In this document: positions 44,760 to 53,328 of the stretch, one piece after another
How the letters are laid out: every line of letters starts with the position of its first letter
How positions within the stretch are numbered: position 1 is the first letter of the stretch
Source of the DNA: Thermohalobaculum xanthum
Lineage (GTDB): Bacteria > Pseudomonadota > Alphaproteobacteria > Rhodobacterales > Rhodobacteraceae
DNA length: 64,000 nt
Assembly: GCF_016623495.1 (NCBI RefSeq)
Contig: NZ_JAEHHL010000004.1
Location: 62,001 to 126,000, forward strand
Direction: 5' to 3'
The notes under the pieces: model-generated
What the model was told of the DNA's origin: nothing
Database searches by the model: none
What the model saw: only the letters and a program-made list of their open reading frames with translations
Position numbers and translations under genes: made by a program

Positions 44760-45653
44760 ATGGCTGACCATGACAAGAACGAGGTCGACGAGGTCAGCGG
44801 GACCGAGACGACCGGCCATGAATGGGACGGGATCAAGGAGCTCAACACGCCTCTCCCGCGGTGGTGGCTCTGGACCTTCTACGGCACGATTGTGTGGGGC
44901 GTGATCTACACGATCCTCTATCCGGCCTGGCCGCTTGTGAACGATGCGACCGCGGGCGTTCTGGGCTACTCCAGCCGCACGGCCGTCCACGAGGCGATCG
45001 AGCAGGCGGCGGCGGAACAGAGCGTCTTCACCGACAAGATTTCTGCGCTCGACATCGAGGAGGTGGCGTCGGATGCCGAGCTGGTGCAGTTCGCCACTTC
45101 GGGCGGTGCGGCGGTGTTCCGCAACTACTGCTCGCAGTGCCACGGCGCGGGCGCGGCGGGGGTGCAGGCGTCGGGCTACCCGAACCTGCTCGACGACGAC
45201 TGGATCTGGGGCGGCACGCTCGCGGATATCGAGACCACGATCCGCCACGGCATCCGCTATGATGCCGATGACGACACGCGGATCTCCGAGATGCCCGCAT
45301 TCGGCGACATGGAGATCCTGTCGAAGGAGGAGATCGCCGCGGTCGCCGATCACGTCCTGTCCTTCACCGGCGCGGCCTCCTCGACCGAGGAGGGCGCAAC
45401 CCTCTACGCCGACAACTGCGCCGCCTGCCACGGCGAGGAGGGTAAGGGCATGCACGAGCTCGGCGCCCCCAACCTGACGGATGCGATCTGGCTCTATGGC
45501 GGCTCGCGCGATCGGGTGATCGAGACGATCACCCATTCGCGTGCCGGCGCCATGCCCGCCTGGAACAAGGAGGTGCGCGGCGCGAGCGGCCTGACCGACG
45601 CCCAGATCAAGCAGGTTGCGATCTACGTCCACAGCCTCGGCGGCGGGCAGTGA
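44760..45653 (+). CDS. ccoP: cbb3-type cytochrome c oxidase subunit III (dihaem)
   Basis: A 297-residue dihaem cytochrome c with an N-terminal membrane anchor (about residues 36-58, WWLWTFYGTIVWGVIYTILY), then two cytochrome domains with the haem motifs CSQCH and CAACH and axial methionines (EMPAFGDM and AMPAWNKE). It accepts electrons from soluble or membrane cytochrome c. Last gene of the ccoNOQP operon, followed by hairpins. The assembly genes ccoGHIS that often follow are not present in this window. Confidence 0.96.
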   Translation: MADHDKNEVDEVSGTETTGHEWDGIKELNTPLPRWWLWTFYGTIVWGVIYTILYPAWPLVNDATAGVLGYSSRTAVHEAIEQAAAEQSVFTDKISALDIEEVASDAELVQFATSGGAAVFRNYCSQCHGAGAAGVQASGYPNLLDDDWIWGGTLADIETTIRHGIRYDADDDTRISEMPAFGDMEILSKEEIAAVADHVLSFTGAASSTEEGATLYADNCAACHGEEGKGMHELGAPNLTDAIWLYGGSRDRVIETITHSRAGAMPAWNKEVRGASGLTDAQIKQVAIYVHSLGGGQ

Positions 45654-45660
45654 TTCCTAT

Positions 45661-45739
45661 CCCGCCCGGACTGCGGTCCGGGCGGGCCTCTCGTACAGAT
45701 CCCATGACTTTTTGCCCGGCCGCCTCGGCCGGGCTTTTT
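45661..45739 (+). terminator. Tandem hairpins ending ccoNOQP
   Basis: The first hairpin (45661-45686, CCCGCCCGGAC/GTCCGGGCGGG) lies just after ccoP. The second (45714-45721 with 45727-45734, GCCCGGCC/GGCCGGGC) is followed by TTTTT and is the true intrinsic terminator. The T-run faces the plus strand, so it serves ccoNOQP rather than the convergent amidase gene. Confidence 0.85.
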
Positions 45740-45770
45740 CATTGAAATGCCCTGTGCGCCCGCGAGAGGG

Positions 45771-47165
45771 TCAGCCGCGCGCGAAGGGCGTGACCGGCTC
45801 GACCGGTGGCATCTGCGCCTCGATGACCGCGCCGGCATCGAGGAGCAGCTCCTCGCGACACCGCCCGGCGACCAGCTGCACTCCCATCGGCATGCCGGGC
45901 GTGCCGGCCGCGACCGTGAGCCCGGGGATCCCGAGCGCCGGCAAGCCCACCTGGGTGAGCTGGGCCTCGTAGACCTGCGCGAACTCCGCCTCGCCGGCCA
46001 CGTCGAGCAGGTCGGGAAACGGCGGCTCCGCCGACACCGGGCAGATCAGAACGGGCCATTCCTCGAGAAAGAGCTGCCATTCGCGCAGCAGGGTCGCCCG
46101 CGCGATCAGTTCCGCTTGGGGATCCTGGCCTTTCGCTGCGACCGCCCGAAGGGCGGCCGCGACGATGCGCGCATCCGGGTCGCCCTCGGGCTCGAGCTTC
46201 GGGAGGCCGGCAACACGGAACTCCTCCATCCAGAGGCTCATGTTGATCCGCGCCGCGGTCCGGAACGAGGGCGGCTCGCACTCGTCGACATCCCATCCGG
46301 CTGCGGCCAGGGCCGCCGCGGCCCGGCGGAGCGCATCGGCGACGGCGGGTTCGGTCGGCATCCCCTCGGGCGCGATGCACAGCGCTGCCCGCCGCGCGAC
46401 GGGTGGCATCGATGCGGGTCCCGGCATCCACCACGGATCGCGCGGATCCGCTGCCGACATGGCCCGGAAAGCCAGCCGCAGGTCGCCGATGCGGCGCGCA
46501 AGCGGGCCCGACACGGCGGTGAGTTGGGCGCCGATGGTGCGATCGGGCCCGGTGAAGTTGTGGGCCGGCACCCGCCCCAAGCCGGGCCTGAGCCCATGCA
46601 CGCCGCAGGCATAGGCGGGATAGCGGATCGAGCCCGCGATATCCGTCCCGTGGGCTACCGCGCCGATCCCCGCCGCAACCGCCGAGGCGGCGCCCCCCGA
46701 CGATCCGCCCGGGGTAAGGTCGCGGTCATGCGGGTTGAGCGTCGCGCCATGGAGGCTGTTGCGCGTGAACCATCTCAGCGAGAAGGCCGGCGTGTTGGTC
46801 CGGCCCACGATCACCGCCCCGGCGCGTCGCAGGTTGGCGACGACCGGGCTGTCGGTTTCGGCCACCAGGTCGCGCTGCAGGCGCAACCCGTTCGTCGTTG
46901 CGTGACCGGCCATGTCGACATTGACCTTGACCGTGACGGGAACCCCGGCGAGCGGCCCGGTCTCTTCGCCGCGGGCCAGTGCCGCGTCGATGCGGGCAGC
47001 CTCGGCGAGCGCGGCGGACGGCAACTCGTCGACGACGGCATTGAGCGCCGGATTGACCGCCGCGAGCCGATCGAGCGCGCTTCGCGTCACCTCGACCGCG
47101 CTCACATCGCGCGAGCGCACCAGCGCCGCGAGCGTCTCCGCCGAGTGCTTCCACAGTTCGCTCAT
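45771..47165 (-). CDS. Amidase-signature enzyme
   Basis: A 464-residue amidase with the Ser-Ser-Lys triad of the family: lysine in VTVKVNVDMAG, serines in TPGGSSGGAAS and HGTDIAGSIRYPA. It hydrolyses an amide bond of an unknown small substrate. ATG 47165 (MSELWKHSAETL) is the natural family start. It diverges across a 287-bp gap, in which I see no gene or clear signal, from a second amidase-signature gene of the allophanate hydrolase type. Confidence 0.9.
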   Translation of the reverse strand: MSELWKHSAETLAALVRSRDVSAVEVTRSALDRLAAVNPALNAVVDELPSAALAEAARIDAALARGEETGPLAGVPVTVKVNVDMAGHATTNGLRLQRDLVAETDSPVVANLRRAGAVIVGRTNTPAFSLRWFTRNSLHGATLNPHDRDLTPGGSSGGAASAVAAGIGAVAHGTDIAGSIRYPAYACGVHGLRPGLGRVPAHNFTGPDRTIGAQLTAVSGPLARRIGDLRLAFRAMSAADPRDPWWMPGPASMPPVARRAALCIAPEGMPTEPAVADALRRAAAALAAAGWDVDECEPPSFRTAARINMSLWMEEFRVAGLPKLEPEGDPDARIVAAALRAVAAKGQDPQAELIARATLLREWQLFLEEWPVLICPVSAEPPFPDLLDVAGEAEFAQVYEAQLTQVGLPALGIPGLTVAAGTPGMPMGVQLVAGRCREELLLDAGAVIEAQMPPVEPVTPFARG

Positions 47166-47452
47166 GCCGGTGTCCCTCCCATCTGCCGCTGCGGGATCCT
47201 CACCGCCCGGGCGGGCGGCGTCAATCGCGGCCGGCCGATCATGCAGCCGGTGACGCGCGGCGCGGTTCAGCACAAGGCGGCCGCCGTGCGGCGGACCTCG
47301 CGCATGGGACCGCCCGGCACGACAGCCCCGGCCGCAGGACCGCGACGGCAAGAGCCTTCACGCCGATCAAATCCTCTGCAACGATGCGGGCGCGCCATCC
47401 GGCATCAGGCGAAGCGCCTGGGCCTCGCGGCGCGATTGCGTGGGATGCAGGC

Positions 47453-49285
47453 ATGCACGATCAGATCTTCTCGCTCGATGCGCTCAGGTCAGCCTATGCG
47501 GCGGGCCGCCGCCCGGACGAGGTCGTGGCCGAGGTGTTCCGGCGGATCCGTGCCGCCGGTGACCCCGGGATCTTCCTGCATCTGAACGACGAGGCCGCGG
47601 TCGCCGCCGAGGCACGCGCCCTTGGCCCCTACGACGCGGACCGTCCGCTCTGGGGCATCCCGTTCGCCGTCAAGGACAACATCGACGTGGCTGGGCTTCC
47701 CACCACCGCGGCCTGTCCTGCCTATGCATATCATCCGGCCCGGGATGCATTCACCGTCGCGCGGTTGCGCGAGGCCGGCGCGCTCGTGATCGGGAAGACG
47801 AACCTCGATCAGTTCGCGACGGGTCTCGTGGGGGTGCGCACGCCCTATCCGGTGCCCAGGAACGCGCTCGATCCCGAGATCGTGCCGGGCGGCTCCTCGT
47901 CCGGCTCGGCCGTAGCGGTGGCGCGCGGGATCGTGTGCTTCGCGCTTGGCACGGACACCGCAGGATCGGGGCGGGTGCCGGCGGCGCTGAACAACATCGT
48001 GGGCCTGAAGCCCACGCTCGGCGCGTTTTCCGCGACCGGGGTAGTCCCTGCCTGCCGGACCCTCGACACCGTCTCGATCTTCGCGCTGACCGTGGCTGAT
48101 GCCTTCGAGGCATTTTGCGTCGCCGCCGCTTTCGATCCCGACGACGCATACGGGCGCAAAGTCCGGGTGAGCCCGCTCGCCGCGCCGCCGCCCTCGATCC
48201 GCGTCGGCGTGCCCGATGCCGCAAGCCTGCGCTTCTTCGGCGACAAGGTGCAGGAGGCATCGTTCCGCGCGGGCCTCGCTCGCCTCGAAGGCTGCGGCGC
48301 CACGGTTGTCGAGATCGACTTCCAGCCGTTCCACGCCGTCGCCGAGATGCTCTACGAGGGCGCCTGGGTCGCCGAGCGCCACACCGTGATAGGAGATCTG
48401 ATCGCCCGGTCGCCCGACGCGGTGCACCCGGTGACGCGCGCCATCGTGGGCAAGGCCGAGAGCCTCAGTGCAGCCGACGCGTTCCGCGGCTTCTACCGCC
48501 TCGCTGATCTCAGGCGCGAGACCGAGCCCGTTCTCGACGCCATCGACATGCTGTGCGTGCCGACGATCCCGACCTTCTATTCGCTTGCCGATCTCGAGGC
48601 AGATCCGATCGGGCCGAACAGCCGGCTCGGCACCTATACGAACTTCGTCAACCTGCTGGATCTGTGCGGCATCTCGGTTCCGACCATGCCGCGAGACGAT
48701 GGCCGGCCGGGCAGTCTCACCCTGCTTGCGCGCGCTGGACAGGACGGCTTGATCGCTTCGGTCGCCACATGGCTCGAACAGTTCGGCCCGCGAACGCTTG
48801 GCGCGACGCAATGGCCGGTGCCGGCGGCGCCAGACCTGCGTGCCGTTGCTCAGGCCGACGAGGTGGAGATCGCGGTCTGCGGCGCTCACATGTCGGGCAT
48901 GGCCCTGAACACCGAGCTCGCATCGCTTGGCGCGCGTTTCCTGCGGTGCGCGGAAACGGCACCCGAATACCGGCTCTACCGGCTAAGCGGGGCGCCGCCG
49001 CGTCCGGGCCTTGTGCGCGTGAAGCCGGATGCCGGTGCGACCGTCGCGCTGGAGGTCTGGGCCCTGCCGACCGAGGCTGTCGGCCGCTTCCTCGCCGGTA
49101 TCCCATCGCCGCTCGGCCTTGGGACCGTGCGGCTCGCGGACGGGACGGCGCCGAAGGGCTTCCTGTGCGAAGCGGCCGCGGTGGACGGCGCCGAGGACGT
49201 GACCGCCCTCGGCGGCTGGCGCGCGGTGGTGGCGCGAGACCAGGCTGCGCGCGAGCCCGCGCGCGCGGCAGGCGAGAGCAGCTGA
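47453..49285 (+). CDS. Allophanate hydrolase-like amidase
   Basis: A 610-residue AtzF-type protein: an N-terminal amidase domain (about residues 1-440) with catalytic lysine in PFAVKDNIDVAGLPTTAACP and serines in PGGSSSGSAVA and GTDTAGSGRVPAA, plus a C-terminal domain (about 470-595) found in allophanate hydrolases. AtzF splits allophanate to ammonia and CO2. No urea carboxylase or biotin protein is nearby, so the natural substrate may be allophanate from another source or a related compound. ATG 47453 is preferred over a longer frame from 47384. Confidence 0.88.
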   Translation: MHDQIFSLDALRSAYAAGRRPDEVVAEVFRRIRAAGDPGIFLHLNDEAAVAAEARALGPYDADRPLWGIPFAVKDNIDVAGLPTTAACPAYAYHPARDAFTVARLREAGALVIGKTNLDQFATGLVGVRTPYPVPRNALDPEIVPGGSSSGSAVAVARGIVCFALGTDTAGSGRVPAALNNIVGLKPTLGAFSATGVVPACRTLDTVSIFALTVADAFEAFCVAAAFDPDDAYGRKVRVSPLAAPPPSIRVGVPDAASLRFFGDKVQEASFRAGLARLEGCGATVVEIDFQPFHAVAEMLYEGAWVAERHTVIGDLIARSPDAVHPVTRAIVGKAESLSAADAFRGFYRLADLRRETEPVLDAIDMLCVPTIPTFYSLADLEADPIGPNSRLGTYTNFVNLLDLCGISVPTMPRDDGRPGSLTLLARAGQDGLIASVATWLEQFGPRTLGATQWPVPAAPDLRAVAQADEVEIAVCGAHMSGMALNTELASLGARFLRCAETAPEYRLYRLSGAPPRPGLVRVKPDAGATVALEVWALPTEAVGRFLAGIPSPLGLGTVRLADGTAPKGFLCEAAAVDGAEDVTALGGWRAVVARDQAAREPARAAGESS

Positions 49286-49364
49286 TGCGCCACCGGGATG
49301 GCGAGAGGCATGAGGCGACGGCTGCGGTGGACGCACCATTGCGGGCCGAGGGGAGCGCGAGCAC

Positions 49365-50282
49365 ATGTCGCACAAGACCGTAAGGGCAGGGGCGCTCGAC
49401 ATCGCCTATCTCGAGCGTGGCCCGGCCGATGGCTGGCCCTGCATCATGGGCCACGGATTTCCCTATGACGTCCATACCTATGCGCGCAGCGCCGAGATCC
49501 TGGTCGGGGCGGGCGCCCGGGTGATCGTCCCCTATCTTCGCGGATACGGCCCCACGCGCTTCGTCGAGGCCGGAACGCCGCGCTCGGGCGAGCAGGCGGC
49601 GCTGGGGGCGGACCTGCTGGCGCTGATGGACGCGCTCGGTATCGCGCGCGCCGTGGTCGGCGGCTACGACTGGGGCGGCCGCGCCGCCTGCATCGTCTCT
49701 GCGCTCTGGCCCGGGCGCGTCATCGCGCTGGTTTCGGGCAATTCCTACAACATCCAAAACATCCCGCGGTCGTGGGAGCCCCGCGTGCCGGCCGAGGAGG
49801 CGGCGCTCTGGTACCAGTATTACTTCCACTCCGAGCGGGGTCGCCGCGGGCTCGAGCGGGACCGGCGCGCGGTGGCGTGGCAGCTCTGGCAGATGTGGTC
49901 GCCGACATGGGCGTTCGACGAGCCTACCTTCGCGCAAAGCGCCGCCGCCTTTGACAACCCGGATTTCGTCGATGTCGTCATCCACTCGTACCGCCACCGT
50001 TTCGGGCTGGTGCCGGGTGATCCGGCCTATGCCAATATCGAGACGCGGCTGGTGGCCCAGCCGCCGATCACCGTGCCGGCGGTCACGATCGACGGCGACA
50101 GCGACGGTGTCGATCCGGGAACCGCGCACCATGCCCATCACTTCACCGGGCCGCACGAGCATCGCGTCTGGCAGGGTGCGGGCCACAACCTGCCGCAGGA
50201 ACGGCCCGAGGACTGGGCCGCCGCCGTGCTGGACGCGCGGGCCATGGCCGAGCGCGCGGGCTGGACCTTCCATTCGGACTGA
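49365..50282 (+). CDS. Alpha/beta-hydrolase with Asp nucleophile (epoxide hydrolase/dehalogenase type)
   Basis: A 305-residue alpha/beta-hydrolase. The nucleophile elbow reads VGGYDWGGRA, an aspartate as in epoxide hydrolases and haloalkane/haloacetate dehalogenases rather than the serine of esterases. The oxyanion HGFPYD and the catalytic His in GAGHNLPQERP are present. It lies about 80 bp after the allophanate-hydrolase gene on the same strand, so the two may be one transcript. The true substrate is unknown. Confidence 0.87.
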   Translation: MSHKTVRAGALDIAYLERGPADGWPCIMGHGFPYDVHTYARSAEILVGAGARVIVPYLRGYGPTRFVEAGTPRSGEQAALGADLLALMDALGIARAVVGGYDWGGRAACIVSALWPGRVIALVSGNSYNIQNIPRSWEPRVPAEEAALWYQYYFHSERGRRGLERDRRAVAWQLWQMWSPTWAFDEPTFAQSAAAFDNPDFVDVVIHSYRHRFGLVPGDPAYANIETRLVAQPPITVPAVTIDGDSDGVDPGTAHHAHHFTGPHEHRVWQGAGHNLPQERPEDWAAAVLDARAMAERAGWTFHSD

Positions 50283-50305
50283 CGCGGCGCCGACCCCGAG
50301 CCGGG

Positions 50306-50788
50306 TCAGGTGTCGATATGCCCAAGCGGCAGGGCGGTGCGGTACTGCACCTGCTTGAGCGCGAAGCTCGACTTGATACTGGCGACGCCGGGAATGCGCG
50401 TGAGATGGTTCTTGAGGAAGCGCTCATAGGCGTCGAGATCGGGAACGGCGACCCGCAACAGGTAGTCGGATTGCCCGGTCATCAGGTAGCACTCCATCAC
50501 CTCGGGGCGGCGGCGCACGGCGGTCTCGAATTCCTGCAGCCGCTCCTCGACCTGCTTCTCGAGGGTGACGCTGACGAAGACGTTGACCGAGAGGTCGACG
50601 GCGCGCGGCTCGAGCAGCGTGACCCGGCGGCGGATGATGCCGGCCTCCTCGAGCAGGCGCACCCTGCGCAGGCAGGGCGAGGGCGACAGGCCGACGGCAT
50701 CGGCGAGCTCGACATTGGGTATGTCGGCCCGCTCCTGCAGCAGGGCGAGGATCTTCACGTCGATCGCGTCAAGCCGGAGTTCTGGCAC
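50306..50788 (-). CDS. Lrp/AsnC-family transcriptional regulator
   Basis: A 160-residue regulator: N-terminal helix-turn-helix (residues about 5-55, [27 protein letters not shown]) and a C-terminal RAM/Lrp ligand domain (about 65-150, [19 protein letters not shown]). GTG 50788 ([14 protein letters not shown]) is chosen because it matches the family start and has TTGGAG at proper spacing; the ATG-started frame would add 23 unlikely residues. It diverges from the E1-like enzyme gene and probably controls it in response to an amino acid. Confidence 0.9.
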   Translation of the reverse strand: MPELRLDAIDVKILALLQERADIPNVELADAVGLSPSPCLRRVRLLEEAGIIRRRVTLLEPRAVDLSVNVFVSVTLEKQVEERLQEFETAVRRRPEVMECYLMTGQSDYLLRVAVPDLDAYERFLKNHLTRIPGVASIKSSFALKQVQYRTALPLGHIDT

Positions 50789-50925
50789 AACATGCTCCAA
50801 TCGTCGTATTCCGTGGCATGAATTGCCAATCATTACCGGTTTTGCCGCTATCTTCACAACCTACTGCCATCGCGTCCATGCGAAAAGGAAGGCTGCGGAA
50901 CTCTGGCGGCGAAGGATCAGGCGGC

Positions 50926-53304
50926 ATGGCTCGGGACGGCAAGCTGGCGACACTGGCGGCACTGGAGAAGAAGATCCTCTGGCTCGCCTGCTGGATGGTG
51001 CACAACGCGAACCACGTCCGCCCCAAGGCCGACGGGCTGAAGGTCGGCGGGCACCAGGCGTCCTCGGCGTCCTGCGCGACCTTGATGACCGCGCTCTATC
51101 TCGACGTTCTGCGCCCGCAGGACCGCGTCGCGGTCAAGCCGCATGCGAGCCCCGTGTTCCATGCGATCCAGTATCTCCTGGGCAACCAGTCGCTTGACGC
51201 GCTGAAGCGGTTCCGGGCCCTGGGCGGCGCGCAGTCCTACCCCTCACGCACCAAGGACCACGACGATGTCGACTTCTCGACCGGTTCGGTCGGGCTCGGG
51301 GTCGCGATGACCGCCTTCGCCAGCCTCACGCAGGACTACCTGACCGGCCATGGCTGGGGTCCGCGGCCCGAGGGGCGGATGGTGGCGCTGGCGGGCGATG
51401 CCGAGTTCGACGAGGGCAACATCTTCGAGGCGCTGCAGGAGGGCTTCCGCCACGGTCTGCGCAATACCTGGTGGGTGATCGACTACAACCGCCAGAGCCT
51501 CGACGCCGTTGTCCACGAGCAGATGCACACGCGCTATGCCGAGATCTTCCGCTCGTTCGGCTGGGACGTGGTGACCATCAAGTACGGCCACATGCTCGAG
51601 GACGCCTTCGCCCGACCGGGCGGCGCGCGCCTGCGCGAATGGATCGACGCCTGCCCCAACCCGCTCTACTCGGCGCTGACCTTCCGGGGCGGCGCGGCCT
51701 GGCGCGAGCGGCTTGAGGCCGACCTTGGCCACAACGTGGCGGGCGATCTGGTGGGTCACCTCGACGACCGGGCCCTGCACGCGCTGATGACCAATCTTGG
51801 CGGGCACGACCTGCCGTCGCTGCAGCGCGTCTTCCGCGAGGCCGCGGCCAGCGACCTGCCGACCGCCTTCATCGCCTACACGATCAAGGGGCACGGCACG
51901 CCGCTGGCCGGTCACAAGGACAACCATTCGGGCCTGATGACGCCCGAGCAGATCGCCGCCTTCCGTGGCGAGCTCGGCATTCGCGAGGGGCACGAGTGGG
52001 AGCCCTTCGAAGGCATCGACGACGCGGCGGCGCGCGAACTGCTCGCCACGGTGCCCTTCAACGCGCAGGGGCCGCGGCGGCGGAGCGCGGCGATCGTGCC
52101 GGTGCCCGATCGGCTGCCGCTCAGGGCCGAGGAGGAGACCTCGACCCAGACCGCCTTCAGCCGGATCCTCGACGAAATTGCCCGCGACAGCACCAGCCCG
52201 CTTGCCCAGCGCATCGTCACCACTGCGCCCGACGTGACGGTCTCGACCGGGCTCGGCCCCTGGGTCAACCGGCGCGGCCTCTTCGCGCGCGACGGCTTCG
52301 CCGACACCTTCCGGGACGAGAAGGTTCCCAGCATGCAGAAATGGGCGGCCTCGCGCGACGGCCAGCATCTCGAACTGGGGATTGCCGAGAACAACCTTTT
52401 CACCCTGCTGGCCGCGCTGGGGTTGAGCCACGAGCTCTTCGGCGAGCGGCTGCTGCCGGTGGGCACGCTCTATGACCCATTCGTCTCGCGCGGGCTCGAT
52501 GCGTTGAACTACGCCTGCTACCAGGACGCGCGCTTCATCGTCGCCGGAACGCCGTCGGGCCTGACCCTCGCGCCCGAGGGCGGGGCGCACCAGTCGATCA
52601 ACACGCCGATGATCGGCATGGCGCAGGATGGCCTCGCCGCCTTTGAGCCGGCTTTCGCCGACGAACTCGAGGTGATGATGCGATGGGCCTTCGACTACAT
52701 GCAGCGCGACCCCGCCGGCGCGGCCGAGGGAGATTGGCTGCGCGATGCCCGCGGCGGCGCCGTCTACCTGCGCCTCTCGACGCGGACGGTCGAGCAGCCA
52801 CGGCGACGGCTGGGGGCCGCGGAGGAGGCCGCGATCATCGACGGCGCCTACTGGATGCGCCCACCGGGGCCGGGCTGCGAGCTGGTCATCGCCTTCACCG
52901 GGGCCGTGGCACCCGAAGCGATCGCCGCCACGGGCTTCCTGGCCGAGAGCATGCGCGACATCGGGCTCCTGGCGGTGACCTCGCCCGACCGGCTCAGCGC
53001 CGGCTGGTTCGCGGCCCAGCGCGCCCGCGAGGAGGGGCGGCCGCAGGCCCGCGCGCATGTCGAGCGGCTGCTCGTGGATCTGCCGCGCAGCGCCGCGATC
53101 GTCACCGTCTGCGATGCCTATCCCGCGACGCTGTGCTGGCTCGGCTCGGTCGCTGGCCACCGTGTCCGAGCGCTCGGCGTCGAGAGCTTCGGCCAGTCGG
53201 GCTCGATCCCCGAGCTCTATGCCGACTACGGCATCGACACCGACGCGATCATGCGCGCGGCCTGGCTTGCGGCCGGCAGGCGGCCACGGCTCGCGCGGGG
53301 CTGA
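50926..53304 (+). CDS. Homodimeric pyruvate-dehydrogenase-E1-like ThDP enzyme (MdeB-like)
   Basis: A 792-residue thiamin-diphosphate enzyme related to AceE and transketolase. The ThDP motif GDAEFDEGNIFEAL...DYNRQSLDA, the ETSTQTAFSRIL start of the pyrimidine domain and ELGIAENNLFTLLAALG are visible. No E2 or E3 genes are nearby. Pseudomonas putida has an E1-like mdeB gene next to methionine gamma-lyase and a divergent Lrp-type mdeR; the divergent Lrp gene and the facing threonine dehydratase here suggest a 2-oxo acid, perhaps 2-oxobutyrate, as substrate (inference). ATG 50926 is used. Confidence 0.85.
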   Translation: MARDGKLATLAALEKKILWLACWMVHNANHVRPKADGLKVGGHQASSASCATLMTALYLDVLRPQDRVAVKPHASPVFHAIQYLLGNQSLDALKRFRALGGAQSYPSRTKDHDDVDFSTGSVGLGVAMTAFASLTQDYLTGHGWGPRPEGRMVALAGDAEFDEGNIFEALQEGFRHGLRNTWWVIDYNRQSLDAVVHEQMHTRYAEIFRSFGWDVVTIKYGHMLEDAFARPGGARLREWIDACPNPLYSALTFRGGAAWRERLEADLGHNVAGDLVGHLDDRALHALMTNLGGHDLPSLQRVFREAAASDLPTAFIAYTIKGHGTPLAGHKDNHSGLMTPEQIAAFRGELGIREGHEWEPFEGIDDAAARELLATVPFNAQGPRRRSAAIVPVPDRLPLRAEEETSTQTAFSRILDEIARDSTSPLAQRIVTTAPDVTVSTGLGPWVNRRGLFARDGFADTFRDEKVPSMQKWAASRDGQHLELGIAENNLFTLLAALGLSHELFGERLLPVGTLYDPFVSRGLDALNYACYQDARFIVAGTPSGLTLAPEGGAHQSINTPMIGMAQDGLAAFEPAFADELEVMMRWAFDYMQRDPAGAAEGDWLRDARGGAVYLRLSTRTVEQPRRRLGAAEEAAIIDGAYWMRPPGPGCELVIAFTGAVAPEAIAATGFLAESMRDIGLLAVTSPDRLSAGWFAAQRAREEGRPQARAHVERLLVDLPRSAAIVTVCDAYPATLCWLGSVAGHRVRALGVESFGQSGSIPELYADYGIDTDAIMRAAWLAAGRRPRLARG

Positions 53305-53328
53305 GCGGGCGGCGCCTGTCCGGTTAAG

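Noticed and set aside
42194-45632. Two minus-strand open frames of 578 and 626 codons
   Set aside because: They are opposite ccoN and ccoO-ccoP, whose haem motifs and order are certain; the antisense translations are low-complexity and charged.
51244-53160. 638-codon minus-strand open frame
   Set aside because: Mirror of the E1-like enzyme gene, which has clear ThDP motifs; no family features in the antisense frame.
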